A stretch of DNA of 19,079 bases from an uncultured Clostridia bacterium (GTDB lineage: Bacteria; Bacillota; Clostridia; Christensenellales; Aristaeellaceae), in the NCBI GenBank assembly GCA_934630975.1, contig CAKTXH010000040.1, positions 1-19,079 of the forward strand. Reading direction: 5' to 3'. A program made the translations under genes and the position numbers. Positions within the stretch are counted from its first letter, which is position 1. Every line of letters begins with the position of its first letter. Shown piece by piece: positions 6,967 to 13,567 of this stretch. The notes beneath the pieces are model-generated. The model ran no database searches. It was not told the DNA's origin and saw only the letters and a list, made by a program, of their open reading frames with translations.

Positions 6967-7794
6967 ATGCTGACCCTTTTCCCCAAATTTCAGAAGCGGC
7001 TGATGCTGTTTGAGGGGCTTTTCGTCGTGCTGATGGTGGCGATGTACCTGCTCAAGCCGACGACGAGCCTGCTTGCGCTGGTTCTGATGCTGATTATCGG
7101 CGGCCTGTTCATCGCCGCCGCGCAGTATATCAACGCCGCGAACGCGCACAGCCGCCAGCTTAACCGGCTGTACAATCAGCTTGATGTGGACGGCTTCCTC
7201 AAGGAATACGAGCCGCACCTTCAGCAGAACCCGAAGAACCCCAATTTGTATATCATGGTGCGCATGCACCTTTCCAACGCTTATGTCGCGCAGGGGCGCT
7301 TTGACGAAGCGATGAAACTGCTCACCTCCACCCCCGTGAAGGAGGGCAAAAAGCTCGAGCAGACGCTGATGAACCGCTTTGCCGTCACCAGCAACCTGTG
7401 CTACTGCGCCGAGCAGATGGGCGACCTTGCCGCGGCGAAAAAGTACCTCGACGAGCTGCACGGCTACAAAAAAGAGCTTGAAGAGATTCAGAAGACCAAG
7501 AAGCCCAAGCAGCGCATGGCGTTCTCCTGCGAGCTGAACGACCAGTGCATGAAGCTGCTTTCCGACGGCAAGTGCGACATTCAGGCGCTCAAGACGCAGG
7601 TGCAGAATAACAACACCCAGCAGCTCCACCGCATCACCACGTCCCTGTGGATTGCGCGCGCCTATCTGGCCGAGCAGAACCGCCGCGAGGCCGAAAACAT
7701 CCTCCAGCAGATCGTCAAGCTCGCGCCCGACCTCTACCCGGGCAAGGAAGCCGCCCGCCTGCTGGCCGAGCTGCCCGCCAAGGCGGAAGCCTGA
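6967..7794 (+). CDS. Two-TM membrane-anchored TPR-like protein
   Basis: The 275-residue protein begins with a hydrophobic hairpin (TM helices at about 13-29 and 34-53). The rest is a soluble, helix-rich region, probably cytoplasmic, with tetratricopeptide-like repeats, such as LYIMVRMHLSNAYVAQGRFDEAMKLL around 94-120 and further helical pairs near 137-160 and 222-262. The pattern is typical of small clostridial proteins annotated only as tetratricopeptide repeat proteins; TPRs mediate protein contacts and the partner is unknown. The ATG at 6967 has AAGGAG 12 nt upstream. It is a single-gene unit, with a good promoter in front and a strong terminator behind. The name rests on repeat pattern and membrane topology only. 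Confidence 0.75.
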   Translation: MLTLFPKFQKRLMLFEGLFVVLMVAMYLLKPTTSLLALVLMLIIGGLFIAAAQYINAANAHSRQLNRLYNQLDVDGFLKEYEPHLQQNPKNPNLYIMVRMHLSNAYVAQGRFDEAMKLLTSTPVKEGKKLEQTLMNRFAVTSNLCYCAEQMGDLAAAKKYLDELHGYKKELEEIQKTKKPKQRMAFSCELNDQCMKLLSDGKCDIQALKTQVQNNNTQQLHRITTSLWIARAYLAEQNRREAENILQQIVKLAPDLYPGKEAARLLAELPAKAEA

Positions 7795-7814
7795 TTTTCT
7801 CCCTTCGTTTTTTC

Positions 7815-7862
7815 AAGCGCCCCGCGCCCGTCGGTTTTCCGTTTCGGCGCGGGGCGCTTTTT
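7815..7862 (+). terminator. Strong intrinsic terminator after the TPR gene
   Basis: Perfect 14-bp GC-rich arms (7815-7828 and 7846-7859, AAGCGCCCCGCGCC and its complement) end in a run of five T (7858-7862). Between this and the tRNA promoter at 7970 there is about 105 nt of T/A-rich sequence with no gene. Confidence 0.92.
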
Positions 7863-7969
7863 GGACAATCGGCGCTGTTTTTTTGGCTCATGCGCCTTCG
7901 CAAAAAGCGCGGCAATTTGCTTTTTTGCTCAAAATGCGCGTAAAAATGCTTTTTTCTGTAAAAAAGGGG

Positions 7970-7998
7970 TTGCATTTTGCGCCGGGTCGTGCTATAAT
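7970..7998 (+). promoter_or_regulatory. Promoter of the tRNA-Lys pair
   Basis: TTGCAT (7970-7975), a 17-nt spacer and a perfect TATAAT (7993-7998) lie about 30 nt upstream of the first tRNA. This is a typical stable-RNA promoter position. Confidence 0.8.
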
Positions 7999-8028
7999 CC
8001 TTTTCGCGTTGAGCAATCAATGCGACTT

Positions 8029-8104
8029 GCACCTTTAGCTCAGTTGGTAGAGCACCTGACTCTTAATCAGGGTGCCCAGGGTTCGAGCCCCTGAAGGTGC
8101 ACCA
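8029..8104 (+). tRNA. tRNA-Lys (anticodon CTT), copy 1
   Basis: The 76-nt sequence folds as a complete cloverleaf: acceptor arms GCACCTT/AAGGTGC, D stem GCTC/GAGC, anticodon stem CCTGA/TCAGG with loop CTCTTAA, variable loop GTGCC, T stem CAGGG/CCCTG with TTCGAGC, then A and an encoded CCA. The anticodon is at 8062-8064 (CTT, reading AAG). Confidence 0.97.
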
Positions 8105-8112
8105 ATCGAATA

Positions 8113-8137
8113 ACAATTCGGGTTCACTCCGAATTGT
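8113..8137. repeat. Hairpin in the spacer between the two tRNAs
   Basis: Perfect 9-bp arms ACAATTCGG (8113-8121) and CCGAATTGT (8129-8137) surround a 7-nt loop within the 36-nt spacer. There is no T-run, so it is more likely a processing signal in the tRNA precursor than a terminator. Confidence 0.6.
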
Positions 8138-8140
8138 CAT

Positions 8141-8216
8141 GCACCTTTAGCTCAGTTGGTAGAGCACCTGACTCTTAATCAGGGTGCCCAGGGTTCGAGC
8201 CCCTGAAGGTGCACCA
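8141..8216 (+). tRNA. tRNA-Lys (anticodon CTT), copy 2
   Basis: It is base-for-base identical to copy 1 over all 76 nt including CCA; the anticodon is at 8174-8176. The copies are 112 nt apart and share one promoter and one terminator, so they are probably co-transcribed. The flanks differ, so only the tRNA itself is conserved between the copies. Confidence 0.97.
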
Positions 8217-8218
8217 TG

Positions 8219-8250
8219 AATCCGAAAGTGTTTTGCTTTCGGATTTTTTT
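8219..8250 (+). terminator. Intrinsic terminator of the tRNA operon
   Basis: AATCCGAAAG (8219-8228) pairs perfectly with CTTTCGGATT (8236-8245), followed by T residues to 8250. It starts 2 nt after the second tRNA's CCA. Confidence 0.9.
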
Positions 8251-8269
8251 ATTTAGGAGCGTGGTTTTC

Positions 8270-8713
8270 ATGTCCCCTGTCCTCTGTCTTTCCTTCGATG
8301 CGCCGCGAATTGTGGATAACACAATTCTCATTCGTCTGGTTGACGCGCTGCGCAAATCCATTCGATTCTGGCGGGTCGATTGCTTCACCGCATCCGAAAC
8401 CTATCTGAACACAGAGATTGATTCGACCTTATCCCACGAATCGTTGATCGCCCTGCTTGCCGAAAGCCAGAAGGCTATCTTTATCCGGCTGCTCGGTCAA
8501 TCCGAACCGCAGACTCATACGTTCATCGACTCTTTGCGTGATTTTGTACAGAGCGATTGTTCCATTTGCATGCTGTGTGTCGATTCGGCGTATTACGAAA
8601 TCTACGTCAAACAGGATATTACCCCGTTTGAGCATGTGCTGGCCGATTTTCCATGTGAGCACATTGAAATGCTCTCTGGAAGTGAAATCACAAGGGAAAC
8701 TATGCTAGTCTGA
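8270..8713 (+). CDS. Hypothetical protein, 147 residues (possibly DUF2691-like)
   Basis: The ATG at 8270 has AGGAG 10 nt upstream; the open frame reaches back to 8216, but that part is the tRNA end and terminator. The product is small, soluble and acidic, with no signal peptide or membrane segment. Its visible pattern is alternating strands and helices: FWRVDCFTASETYLNTE (about 33-49), AIFIRLLGQ (69-77), IDSLRDFVQSDCSICMLCVDSAYYEIYVKQD (about 85-115). From memory this resembles the DUF2691 group of Firmicute proteins of about 150 residues, but I hold that weakly and no function is known. GC content is clearly lower than in the neighbouring genes, and the gene sits directly behind a tRNA operon and before a truncated hydrolase, which suggests horizontal acquisition. 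No promoter was identified; the terminator of the tRNA operon lies 20 nt upstream. Confidence 0.65.
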   Translation: MSPVLCLSFDAPRIVDNTILIRLVDALRKSIRFWRVDCFTASETYLNTEIDSTLSHESLIALLAESQKAIFIRLLGQSEPQTHTFIDSLRDFVQSDCSICMLCVDSAYYEIYVKQDITPFEHVLADFPCEHIEMLSGSEITRETMLV

Positions 8714-8745
8714 CAAGCCTGTTCGAAAGAAAAAAGGTTGTGAGA

Positions 8746-8762
8746 AAGCATTTGAAATGCTT
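8746..8762. repeat. Perfect 17-bp palindrome upstream of the hydrolase remnant
   Basis: AAGCATTT-G-AAATGCTT has 8-bp arms around one base. It lies between the orphan gene and the truncated hydrolase, near the apparent junction of low-GC and high-GC sequence. Otherwise 8714-8779 holds nothing recognisable. Confidence 0.5.
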
Positions 8763-8779
8763 CCGCGTGCTCTGCGTGC

Positions 8780-8932
8780 TGGTCAATCACCGAAACCGTG
8801 CTGGAAGGCGGATGCCACGCGTATTTCGGCGCGTATGGCGCGCAGAAAGGCGACGGCACGCCGACGCTTTCGGGCGGCGAACAGATCGGACAAACGGCGG
8901 CGCAGATCGCCGAATTCATCTTCTCCCCGTAA
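8780..8932 (+). pseudogene. C-terminal remnant of an alpha/beta hydrolase
   Basis: In the frame ending at the TAA 8930-8932 the sequence reads SITETVLEGGCHAYFGAYG, then AQKGDGTPTLSGGEQ and a final QIAEFIFSP. This matches the last 45-50 residues of a class of alpha/beta hydrolases, in which the GGxHAxFGxYGxQxGDGxP block carries the catalytic His (here in GCHAYF). The frame is closed by a TGA at 8753-8755 and has no start or ribosome binding site, so about 80% of the gene is absent and the remnant is not translated as a hydrolase. The lost part is replaced by the low-GC segment with the orphan gene. Assignment rests on the recalled motif of the family. Confidence 0.7.
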
Positions 8933-8951
8933 ACCGCAAGGAGGAACACGG

Positions 8952-11285
8952 ATGCAGACTTCTTCGCTTCAACGGCGGCGCATCACCGGTGCGCATGCGT
9001 TTTTTCTGGGCGCGCTGCTGGCGCTTTTCGCCCTCACCCCGGCCATTCTGCCCTACGGCGGGCGCTTTGTTACGCGCGGCGACTTCATCGAGCAGCAGCT
9101 CCCGTTTATTCTGGAAACGCGGCGGATTCTGCGCGGCGGGCTGAACAGTTACAGCTTCAACACCTTCCTCGGCGCGCCTGCCGTCGGCAGTTATGCGTTT
9201 TATACGCTGGGGAGCGTGTTCGTCTGGCCGCTGGCGCTTCTGCCCGAAGCGTGGATTCCCTTCGGCATCAGCGTGATGGCGGTGCTCAAGCATGCCGTCT
9301 GCGCGCTGACCTCGTTTTGCTACCTGCGTCGGATGATCAAAGACGAGCGGCTCGCCCTGCTGGGCTGCGTGCTCTACACGTTTTCCGGCTTCACCGTCGT
9401 CAATACGCAGTTTTATCACTTCACGGAGGTCGTCGCGTTTTTCCCGCTGATTCTGCTGGGCATGGAGGACACGATGGGCGAACGCCCCCGGCGCGGCATG
9501 CTGGCGCTGTTCTGCGGGCTGAACACGCTGACCAACTACTATTTCATGCTTTCCAGCGCGCTGCTGGCGGCGCTGTATTTCGTCTTCCGTTTTTTCAGCG
9601 CGGACTGGAAACCCCGCCGCACGCTGAAAAACGTCGCCGCGCTGGTCTTTGAGTGTGCCGTGGGGTGCGCGCTGGCGGGCGTAATTCTCTGCCCCGCGAT
9701 GCTGTTCATGCTCTCCATCACGCGGACGGGCGCGGGCGACGCGTCGCTGCTGACGCAGACATACAGCCTCGGCACAGTGCTCGAGCGCATCCGCGCGCTG
9801 CTGATGCCGATTGAAAGCAACGTCGTGCATGCCTATTACGGCGACGCGCCGAGCTGGGCTTCCACCGCCGCGTATCTGCCGATGTTCGGCCTGACCGGCG
9901 TTGCCGCGATGTTCGCTCAGAAAAACAACCGCTGGCTCAAGAGGCTGCTGGTTGCGCTGGCGGTTTGCAGCGTCGTTCCCGTGCTCTGCGGGGCGTTCGC
10001 GCTGGAAACCAACGTCGGCTACACCCGCTGGTGGTACGGCGTTGCGCTGATGACGACGCTGGCAACGCTGTCGGCGCTGCGCAGCGCCGACGATTCTGCC
10101 CTGCGCCGCTCGTTTATCGTGCTGACGGCGCTTGTGCTGCTGCTGACCGTGCCGTTCCTGCTGCCGGAGGGCTGGCTCGAACGCCTTGGCCGCCTCGGAG
10201 AGGTGCTTCTTAACCGCCGGAAAGGCGCTTACGCTTCCGATGTGTTCCGCGCGTTTTCCCTCGGCGCGGCGCTGCTGGGCGGCGGTGCGATGCTCTTCGT
10301 GCTGGTCAAAAAGCCGCGCTTTGCCGTCACGCTGGCGCTCGCCTGCGCGGTGGCTGTCGCGCAATATGCGGGCTATATCGCAGTCGGCGACGCGAACCTG
10401 CTTTCCGGCGGCGAAACGCCGGGCGACGGCCTTTATACCCTTTCCGAAATCGCCGAGCCGACACTCAAGGCCGCCGAAACGCCGGATATGGATATCTGGC
10501 AGCGCATCGACTACGGCAGGAAAATCCGCAATTACGGGCTTCTGCGCGGGGCGAGCAGCCTGACCGCGTTCACCAGCCTGCGCTCCTCCATCGTCGGGCG
10601 CTTCATCTCGATGGCCGGATTCGGATTTGACGAATCCACCACCGTCTGCCCGCCGGACGACAGCGCGGCGCTACGCGCGTTTCTGAGCGTGAAGGCGTAT
10701 TACCAGCTCGACGACACGCCCGCGCCGGAGGGTTTCGTTTACGACCACGACGAAAAAGGGATGGCGGTTTACCGCAACCCCAACGCCCTGCCGATGGGCT
10801 TTTTGCAGACGACCTGCACCGGCACCTATCATCAGCGGATGGACAGTTCGACCGTGCCGACCGTGATGCTCGCCGCCGTGACGCTGAGCGACGACGATTT
10901 GGCCGTCTATCAGAGCCGGATGCAGACGCTGGACGTTTCCAACATTCCCGACTGGCAAACGAGCGTCGAGCGGCTCAAACAGAACGCCTGCGACGGCTTT
11001 GACGCGTTCGCCGACGGCTTTATCGCTCACATCGACGCGAAGGAGGCCGGAATTCTGGTCTTCACGATCCCGTTTGACAAAGGCTTTTCCGCCACGATTG
11101 ACGGGCAGAAAACCGAAATTGTGAACTGCGACGTGGCTTTCATGGGCGTTTGGGTCGAGCCTGGCGAACACAAGATCGTGTTCACTTATCGCACGCGCGG
11201 GCTGGCCGTCGGCGTCGCGCTCAGCGCACTGGCCGCAGCCGCGCTGGCGGGATACGTGGTCATCTGCCGTCGTCGGGGAATGTAA
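8952..11285 (+). CDS. YfhO-family membrane protein (GT-C-type glycosyltransferase-like)
   Basis: The 777-residue integral membrane protein has a dozen or so hydrophobic helices in its first ~500 residues, an extracytoplasmic C-terminal region (about 500-750) and a last TM helix ending in CRRRGM. The N-terminal RGDFIEQQLPF (near 43-53) resembles the acidic loop motif of GT-C enzymes. The C-terminal TIPFDKGFSATIDGQK and the FMGVWVEPGEHKIVFTY segment are characteristic of YfhO. In Bacillus and Listeria relatives YfhO transfers sugars from a lipid carrier to teichoic acid or wall polymers; a similar envelope glycosylation role is inferred here. I chose the ATG at 8952 because AAGGAGG lies 7 nt upstream; the frame is open back to 8757, but that part overlaps the hydrolase remnant. 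The 3' end overlaps the convergent histidine kinase gene by 26 bp. Confidence 0.9.
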   Translation: MQTSSLQRRRITGAHAFFLGALLALFALTPAILPYGGRFVTRGDFIEQQLPFILETRRILRGGLNSYSFNTFLGAPAVGSYAFYTLGSVFVWPLALLPEAWIPFGISVMAVLKHAVCALTSFCYLRRMIKDERLALLGCVLYTFSGFTVVNTQFYHFTEVVAFFPLILLGMEDTMGERPRRGMLALFCGLNTLTNYYFMLSSALLAALYFVFRFFSADWKPRRTLKNVAALVFECAVGCALAGVILCPAMLFMLSITRTGAGDASLLTQTYSLGTVLERIRALLMPIESNVVHAYYGDAPSWASTAAYLPMFGLTGVAAMFAQKNNRWLKRLLVALAVCSVVPVLCGAFALETNVGYTRWWYGVALMTTLATLSALRSADDSALRRSFIVLTALVLLLTVPFLLPEGWLERLGRLGEVLLNRRKGAYASDVFRAFSLGAALLGGGAMLFVLVKKPRFAVTLALACAVAVAQYAGYIAVGDANLLSGGETPGDGLYTLSEIAEPTLKAAETPDMDIWQRIDYGRKIRNYGLLRGASSLTAFTSLRSSIVGRFISMAGFGFDESTTVCPPDDSAALRAFLSVKAYYQLDDTPAPEGFVYDHDEKGMAVYRNPNALPMGFLQTTCTGTYHQRMDSSTVPTVMLAAVTLSDDDLAVYQSRMQTLDVSNIPDWQTSVERLKQNACDGFDAFADGFIAHIDAKEAGILVFTIPFDKGFSATIDGQKTEIVNCDVAFMGVWVEPGEHKIVFTYRTRGLAVGVALSALAAAALAGYVVICRRRGM

Positions 11286-12726
11286 AGCGGAAGACCGTTC
11301 CCTCCCCGACACGGCTTTCCACATCAATCGCTATCCCGTGCCGCCGCGCAACTTCGCTGCAAATCGCCAGACCCAGCCCCGTTCCCTGCGCGTTGCTCCC
11401 CCGCGTTCGGCGGAAGCGGTCAAAAATATGCGCAAGTTCCTCCTGCGGAATTCCGATTCCCTCATCCGCAATGACGACGGTGTTTTCCTCCAGCGCAAGG
11501 CTGACGCGCCTGCCCGCAGGCGTAAATTTCACCGCGTTATCCAGCACGGCAAGCAGCATCTGCCGCAGGCGGGCATAATCGCCCGTCATCCCAAGCGCGC
11601 GCTGCGGCTCGCGGCAATCGAAAACCACGCCTTTTCGGGCGCACAGCGCCGCGGCGCTCATGGCCACGTCGCCCAGCAGCTCGCACACATCCACCTCGCT
11701 CATATCCAGCGAGAAGCCCACGTTTTGCAGCCGCGAAAGCTCCAGCAGATCAATAATCAGCCGTTGCAAGCCTTTACATTCAATCAACATTTGATTGATG
11801 TACGCCCGCACGTCATCCGCGCCGGAGATCACGCCGTCACGAAGCGCCTCCAGCGAACCGCGGATGACCGTGACGGGCGTTTTGAGTTCATGCGAAACCG
11901 TCGCAAAAAAGGCGCTCTGCTGTTCGCGGAGGCGTTCGTCGCGCTGCCGCGCTTCAAAAAGCCGCTCGGCCAGAATATCCATCGACCGCGCCAGTTCGCC
12001 GATTTCATCCCGATGCGCGCTGTTCATCCGCGCTTCGTATTCGCCGCTCGCCAGCCTGCCCGCAAAGCGCTGCACCGCCGTAATCGGCTGGGTGAACATC
12101 CGGGAAAAGAGCGCGCCCAGCAGCACCGTCAGCACAAAGGCAATCGCGCCGCTGGTCAGCAGAATATCCGAGCTGGAAACCTGCGCAAAGCCCAGCTCGC
12201 GCAGCGTGCTTTCCAGCAGCACCACACCCAGCACATGACTCTTGGCGTTCATGATCGGCATCCCCGTGGTCAGATGCGTTTCCCCGTCGATTTTCGCGGA
12301 AAGAAACGGCGTTTTGCCCATAAAGCCCAGCGCAATCGTCTGTTCGATGTAGCCGGGGAGCACTTTTCCGCTCATCGTCTGCACCACGCCGTCAAAATAG
12401 CCTGTGACATGATGCTGTTCGTCAATGAGATAAACGCTGCAATTGGTGATATGCTCGATGAGCGCCATATACGGCGCCAGCGTATCCTCGCCAACGATGA
12501 AGGAATTTTCATCCAGCGTTTCATAATCCGACGGCGCGATCATCTCCGAAAGATTCTGCGAAATGGCGTATGCGTCGCGCTGCATGGTCTGGCTGTAATG
12601 GGCAATCATTTTCCGCTCCATCATCGCGTTGAAAAGCAGCCCCAGCACCAGCGTAAACAGCACGAGCAGCAGCGCGAAAAGCCCCGTCAGCCGCGCGGCC
12701 AGCGTTCGATGAATCGGCAGTTTCAT
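11260..12726 (-). CDS. Membrane sensor histidine kinase
   Basis: The 488-residue protein is a complete sensor kinase. TM1 (about 13-33) and TM2 (about 187-208) flank an extracytoplasmic sensor region of about 150 residues; a HAMP linker follows (about 209-262, with PITAVQRFAGRLASGEY). The HisKA domain carries the phospho-acceptor His279 in FATVSHELKTP, and the HATPase domain has DNAVKF (N box), DEGIGI (G1), FDRFRR (F box) and GTGLGLAI (G2). It autophosphorylates and passes the phosphate to the response regulator encoded just upstream, whose stop overlaps its ATG by 4 nt (ATGA). The signal sensed is unknown, although the size fits a Cache/PAS-like periplasmic sensor. The gene's 3' end runs 26 bp into the convergent yfhO-like gene. 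Confidence 0.96.
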   Translation of the reverse strand: MKLPIHRTLAARLTGLFALLLVLFTLVLGLLFNAMMERKMIAHYSQTMQRDAYAISQNLSEMIAPSDYETLDENSFIVGEDTLAPYMALIEHITNCSVYLIDEQHHVTGYFDGVVQTMSGKVLPGYIEQTIALGFMGKTPFLSAKIDGETHLTTGMPIMNAKSHVLGVVLLESTLRELGFAQVSSSDILLTSGAIAFVLTVLLGALFSRMFTQPITAVQRFAGRLASGEYEARMNSAHRDEIGELARSMDILAERLFEARQRDERLREQQSAFFATVSHELKTPVTVIRGSLEALRDGVISGADDVRAYINQMLIECKGLQRLIIDLLELSRLQNVGFSLDMSEVDVCELLGDVAMSAAALCARKGVVFDCREPQRALGMTGDYARLRQMLLAVLDNAVKFTPAGRRVSLALEENTVVIADEGIGIPQEELAHIFDRFRRTRGSNAQGTGLGLAICSEVARRHGIAIDVESRVGEGTVFRFTFPDDGR

Positions 12727-13406
12727 GGCAGATTCCTTTCAAATTTATAACCCGCGCCCCAAACGGTCGCGATGGTAAACGCTTCATGCGGATATGCGTC
12801 CAGCTTCGCGCGAAGGCGCTTGATGTGCGAATCCACCGCGCGGTAATTGCCCGCGAATTCATACCCCCAAACGATCGTCAGCAGGTTATCGCGCGTGAAC
12901 ACGCGCCCCGGCGCGGCGGCCAGCGTGTACAGCAGCTCGACCTCCCGGCGCGTCAGGTTCAGCTTGTGGCCGGACAGCGTAACGGAAAGCGACGGCAGAT
13001 GAATCGACAAATCGCCGATGACCAGCATCTCCTTTTCCTCCGCCGCCGGGATGCGCCGCAGCACCGCCCGGATTCGCGCCATCACCTCGCCGGGCGAAAA
13101 CGGCTTGACGATGTAGTCGTCCGCGCCGATATCCAGCCCGAGAATCCGATCCGCGTCCTCATCCCGCGCGGTAATCATCAAAATCGGCACACTCGACACC
13201 CGGCGGATGCAGCGGCAAACCTCCAGCCCGTCCATCCCCGGCAGCATGATATCCAGCAGAATCAGCGAAGGTTCGGCCGCGTTAAACATCGAAAGCGCCT
13301 CTTCCCCCGTTTTCGCCGCGAGCATCGGCCAGCCTTCTTTTTTGATATATTGCGACAGAATATCAACGATTTGCTCGTTGTCGTCCACCACCAAAATCGG
13401 GTTCAT
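12723..13406 (-). CDS. OmpR/PhoB-family response regulator
   Basis: The 227-residue protein has a receiver domain with Asp8/Asp9, phospho-acceptor Asp52 (LLDIMLPGMDG), Thr79 and Lys101 (YIVKPFS). A C-terminal winged helix follows, with LTRREVELLYTLAAAPGRVFTRDNLL and the VDSHIKRLRAKL recognition-helix region; YKFERNLP ends the protein. I start it at the ATG 13406 because GGAGG is 7 nt upstream. An ATG two codons before (13412) would overlap that site, and the open frame extends further to 13586 without support. It is co-transcribed with the histidine kinase (4-nt overlap) from a consensus promoter. Two exported FMN-binding-like proteins are encoded divergently behind an 11-bp direct repeat, so they are its likely targets. 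Confidence 0.96.
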   Translation of the reverse strand: MNPILVVDDNEQIVDILSQYIKKEGWPMLAAKTGEEALSMFNAAEPSLILLDIMLPGMDGLEVCRCIRRVSSVPILMITARDEDADRILGLDIGADDYIVKPFSPGEVMARIRAVLRRIPAAEEKEMLVIGDLSIHLPSLSVTLSGHKLNLTRREVELLYTLAAAPGRVFTRDNLLTIVWGYEFAGNYRAVDSHIKRLRAKLDAYPHEAFTIATVWGAGYKFERNLP

Positions 13407-13437
13407 CTCCATCCCTCCATCATGATCTTCTGCACAC

Positions 13438-13466
13438 ATTGTAGGATCCGGCGGGAGGATTGTCAA
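13438..13466 (-). promoter_or_regulatory. Consensus promoter of the response regulator/kinase operon
   Basis: On the minus strand a perfect TTGACA (13461-13466), 17-nt spacer and TACAAT (13438-13443) lie about 30 nt before the start codon. Confidence 0.8.
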
Positions 13467-13505
13467 ACCCTTTGGGCGAATTTGAAATTTTGGAAGCTTT
13501 TTTCG

Positions 13506-13524
13506 TTTTGACATACTTTTGACA
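13506..13524 (+). promoter_or_regulatory. 11-bp-period direct repeat, candidate response-regulator site and -35 region
   Basis: TTTTGACA occurs at 13506-13513 and again at 13517-13524, separated by TAC, so the repeat period is 11 bp. Tandem half-sites at one helical turn are the usual binding arrangement for OmpR/PhoB-type dimers. The second copy contains TTGACA and could also act as the -35 of the gene at 13568, with a poor -10 (GATTAC, 17 nt downstream), as expected of an activator-dependent promoter. Binding is inferred. Confidence 0.5.
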
Positions 13525-13567
13525 CAGATTGCCCTTAAACTGATTACTGTCATCGGGAGGAACAAAC

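Noticed and set aside
8757..8951. N-terminal extension of the YfhO-like protein
   Set aside because: It overlaps the hydrolase remnant in another frame, is Arg-rich and has no start signal; the ATG at 8952 has an ideal AAGGAGG.
8916..10364. 482-codon open frame on the minus strand opposite the YfhO-like gene
   Set aside because: Composition (Gln, Arg, His, Glu repeats) is that of a shadow frame, and the plus-strand gene is recognised throughout.
11338..12750. 470-codon open frame on the plus strand opposite the histidine kinase
   Set aside because: The minus strand encodes a complete kinase with all boxes; the plus frame is low-complexity and has no start signals.
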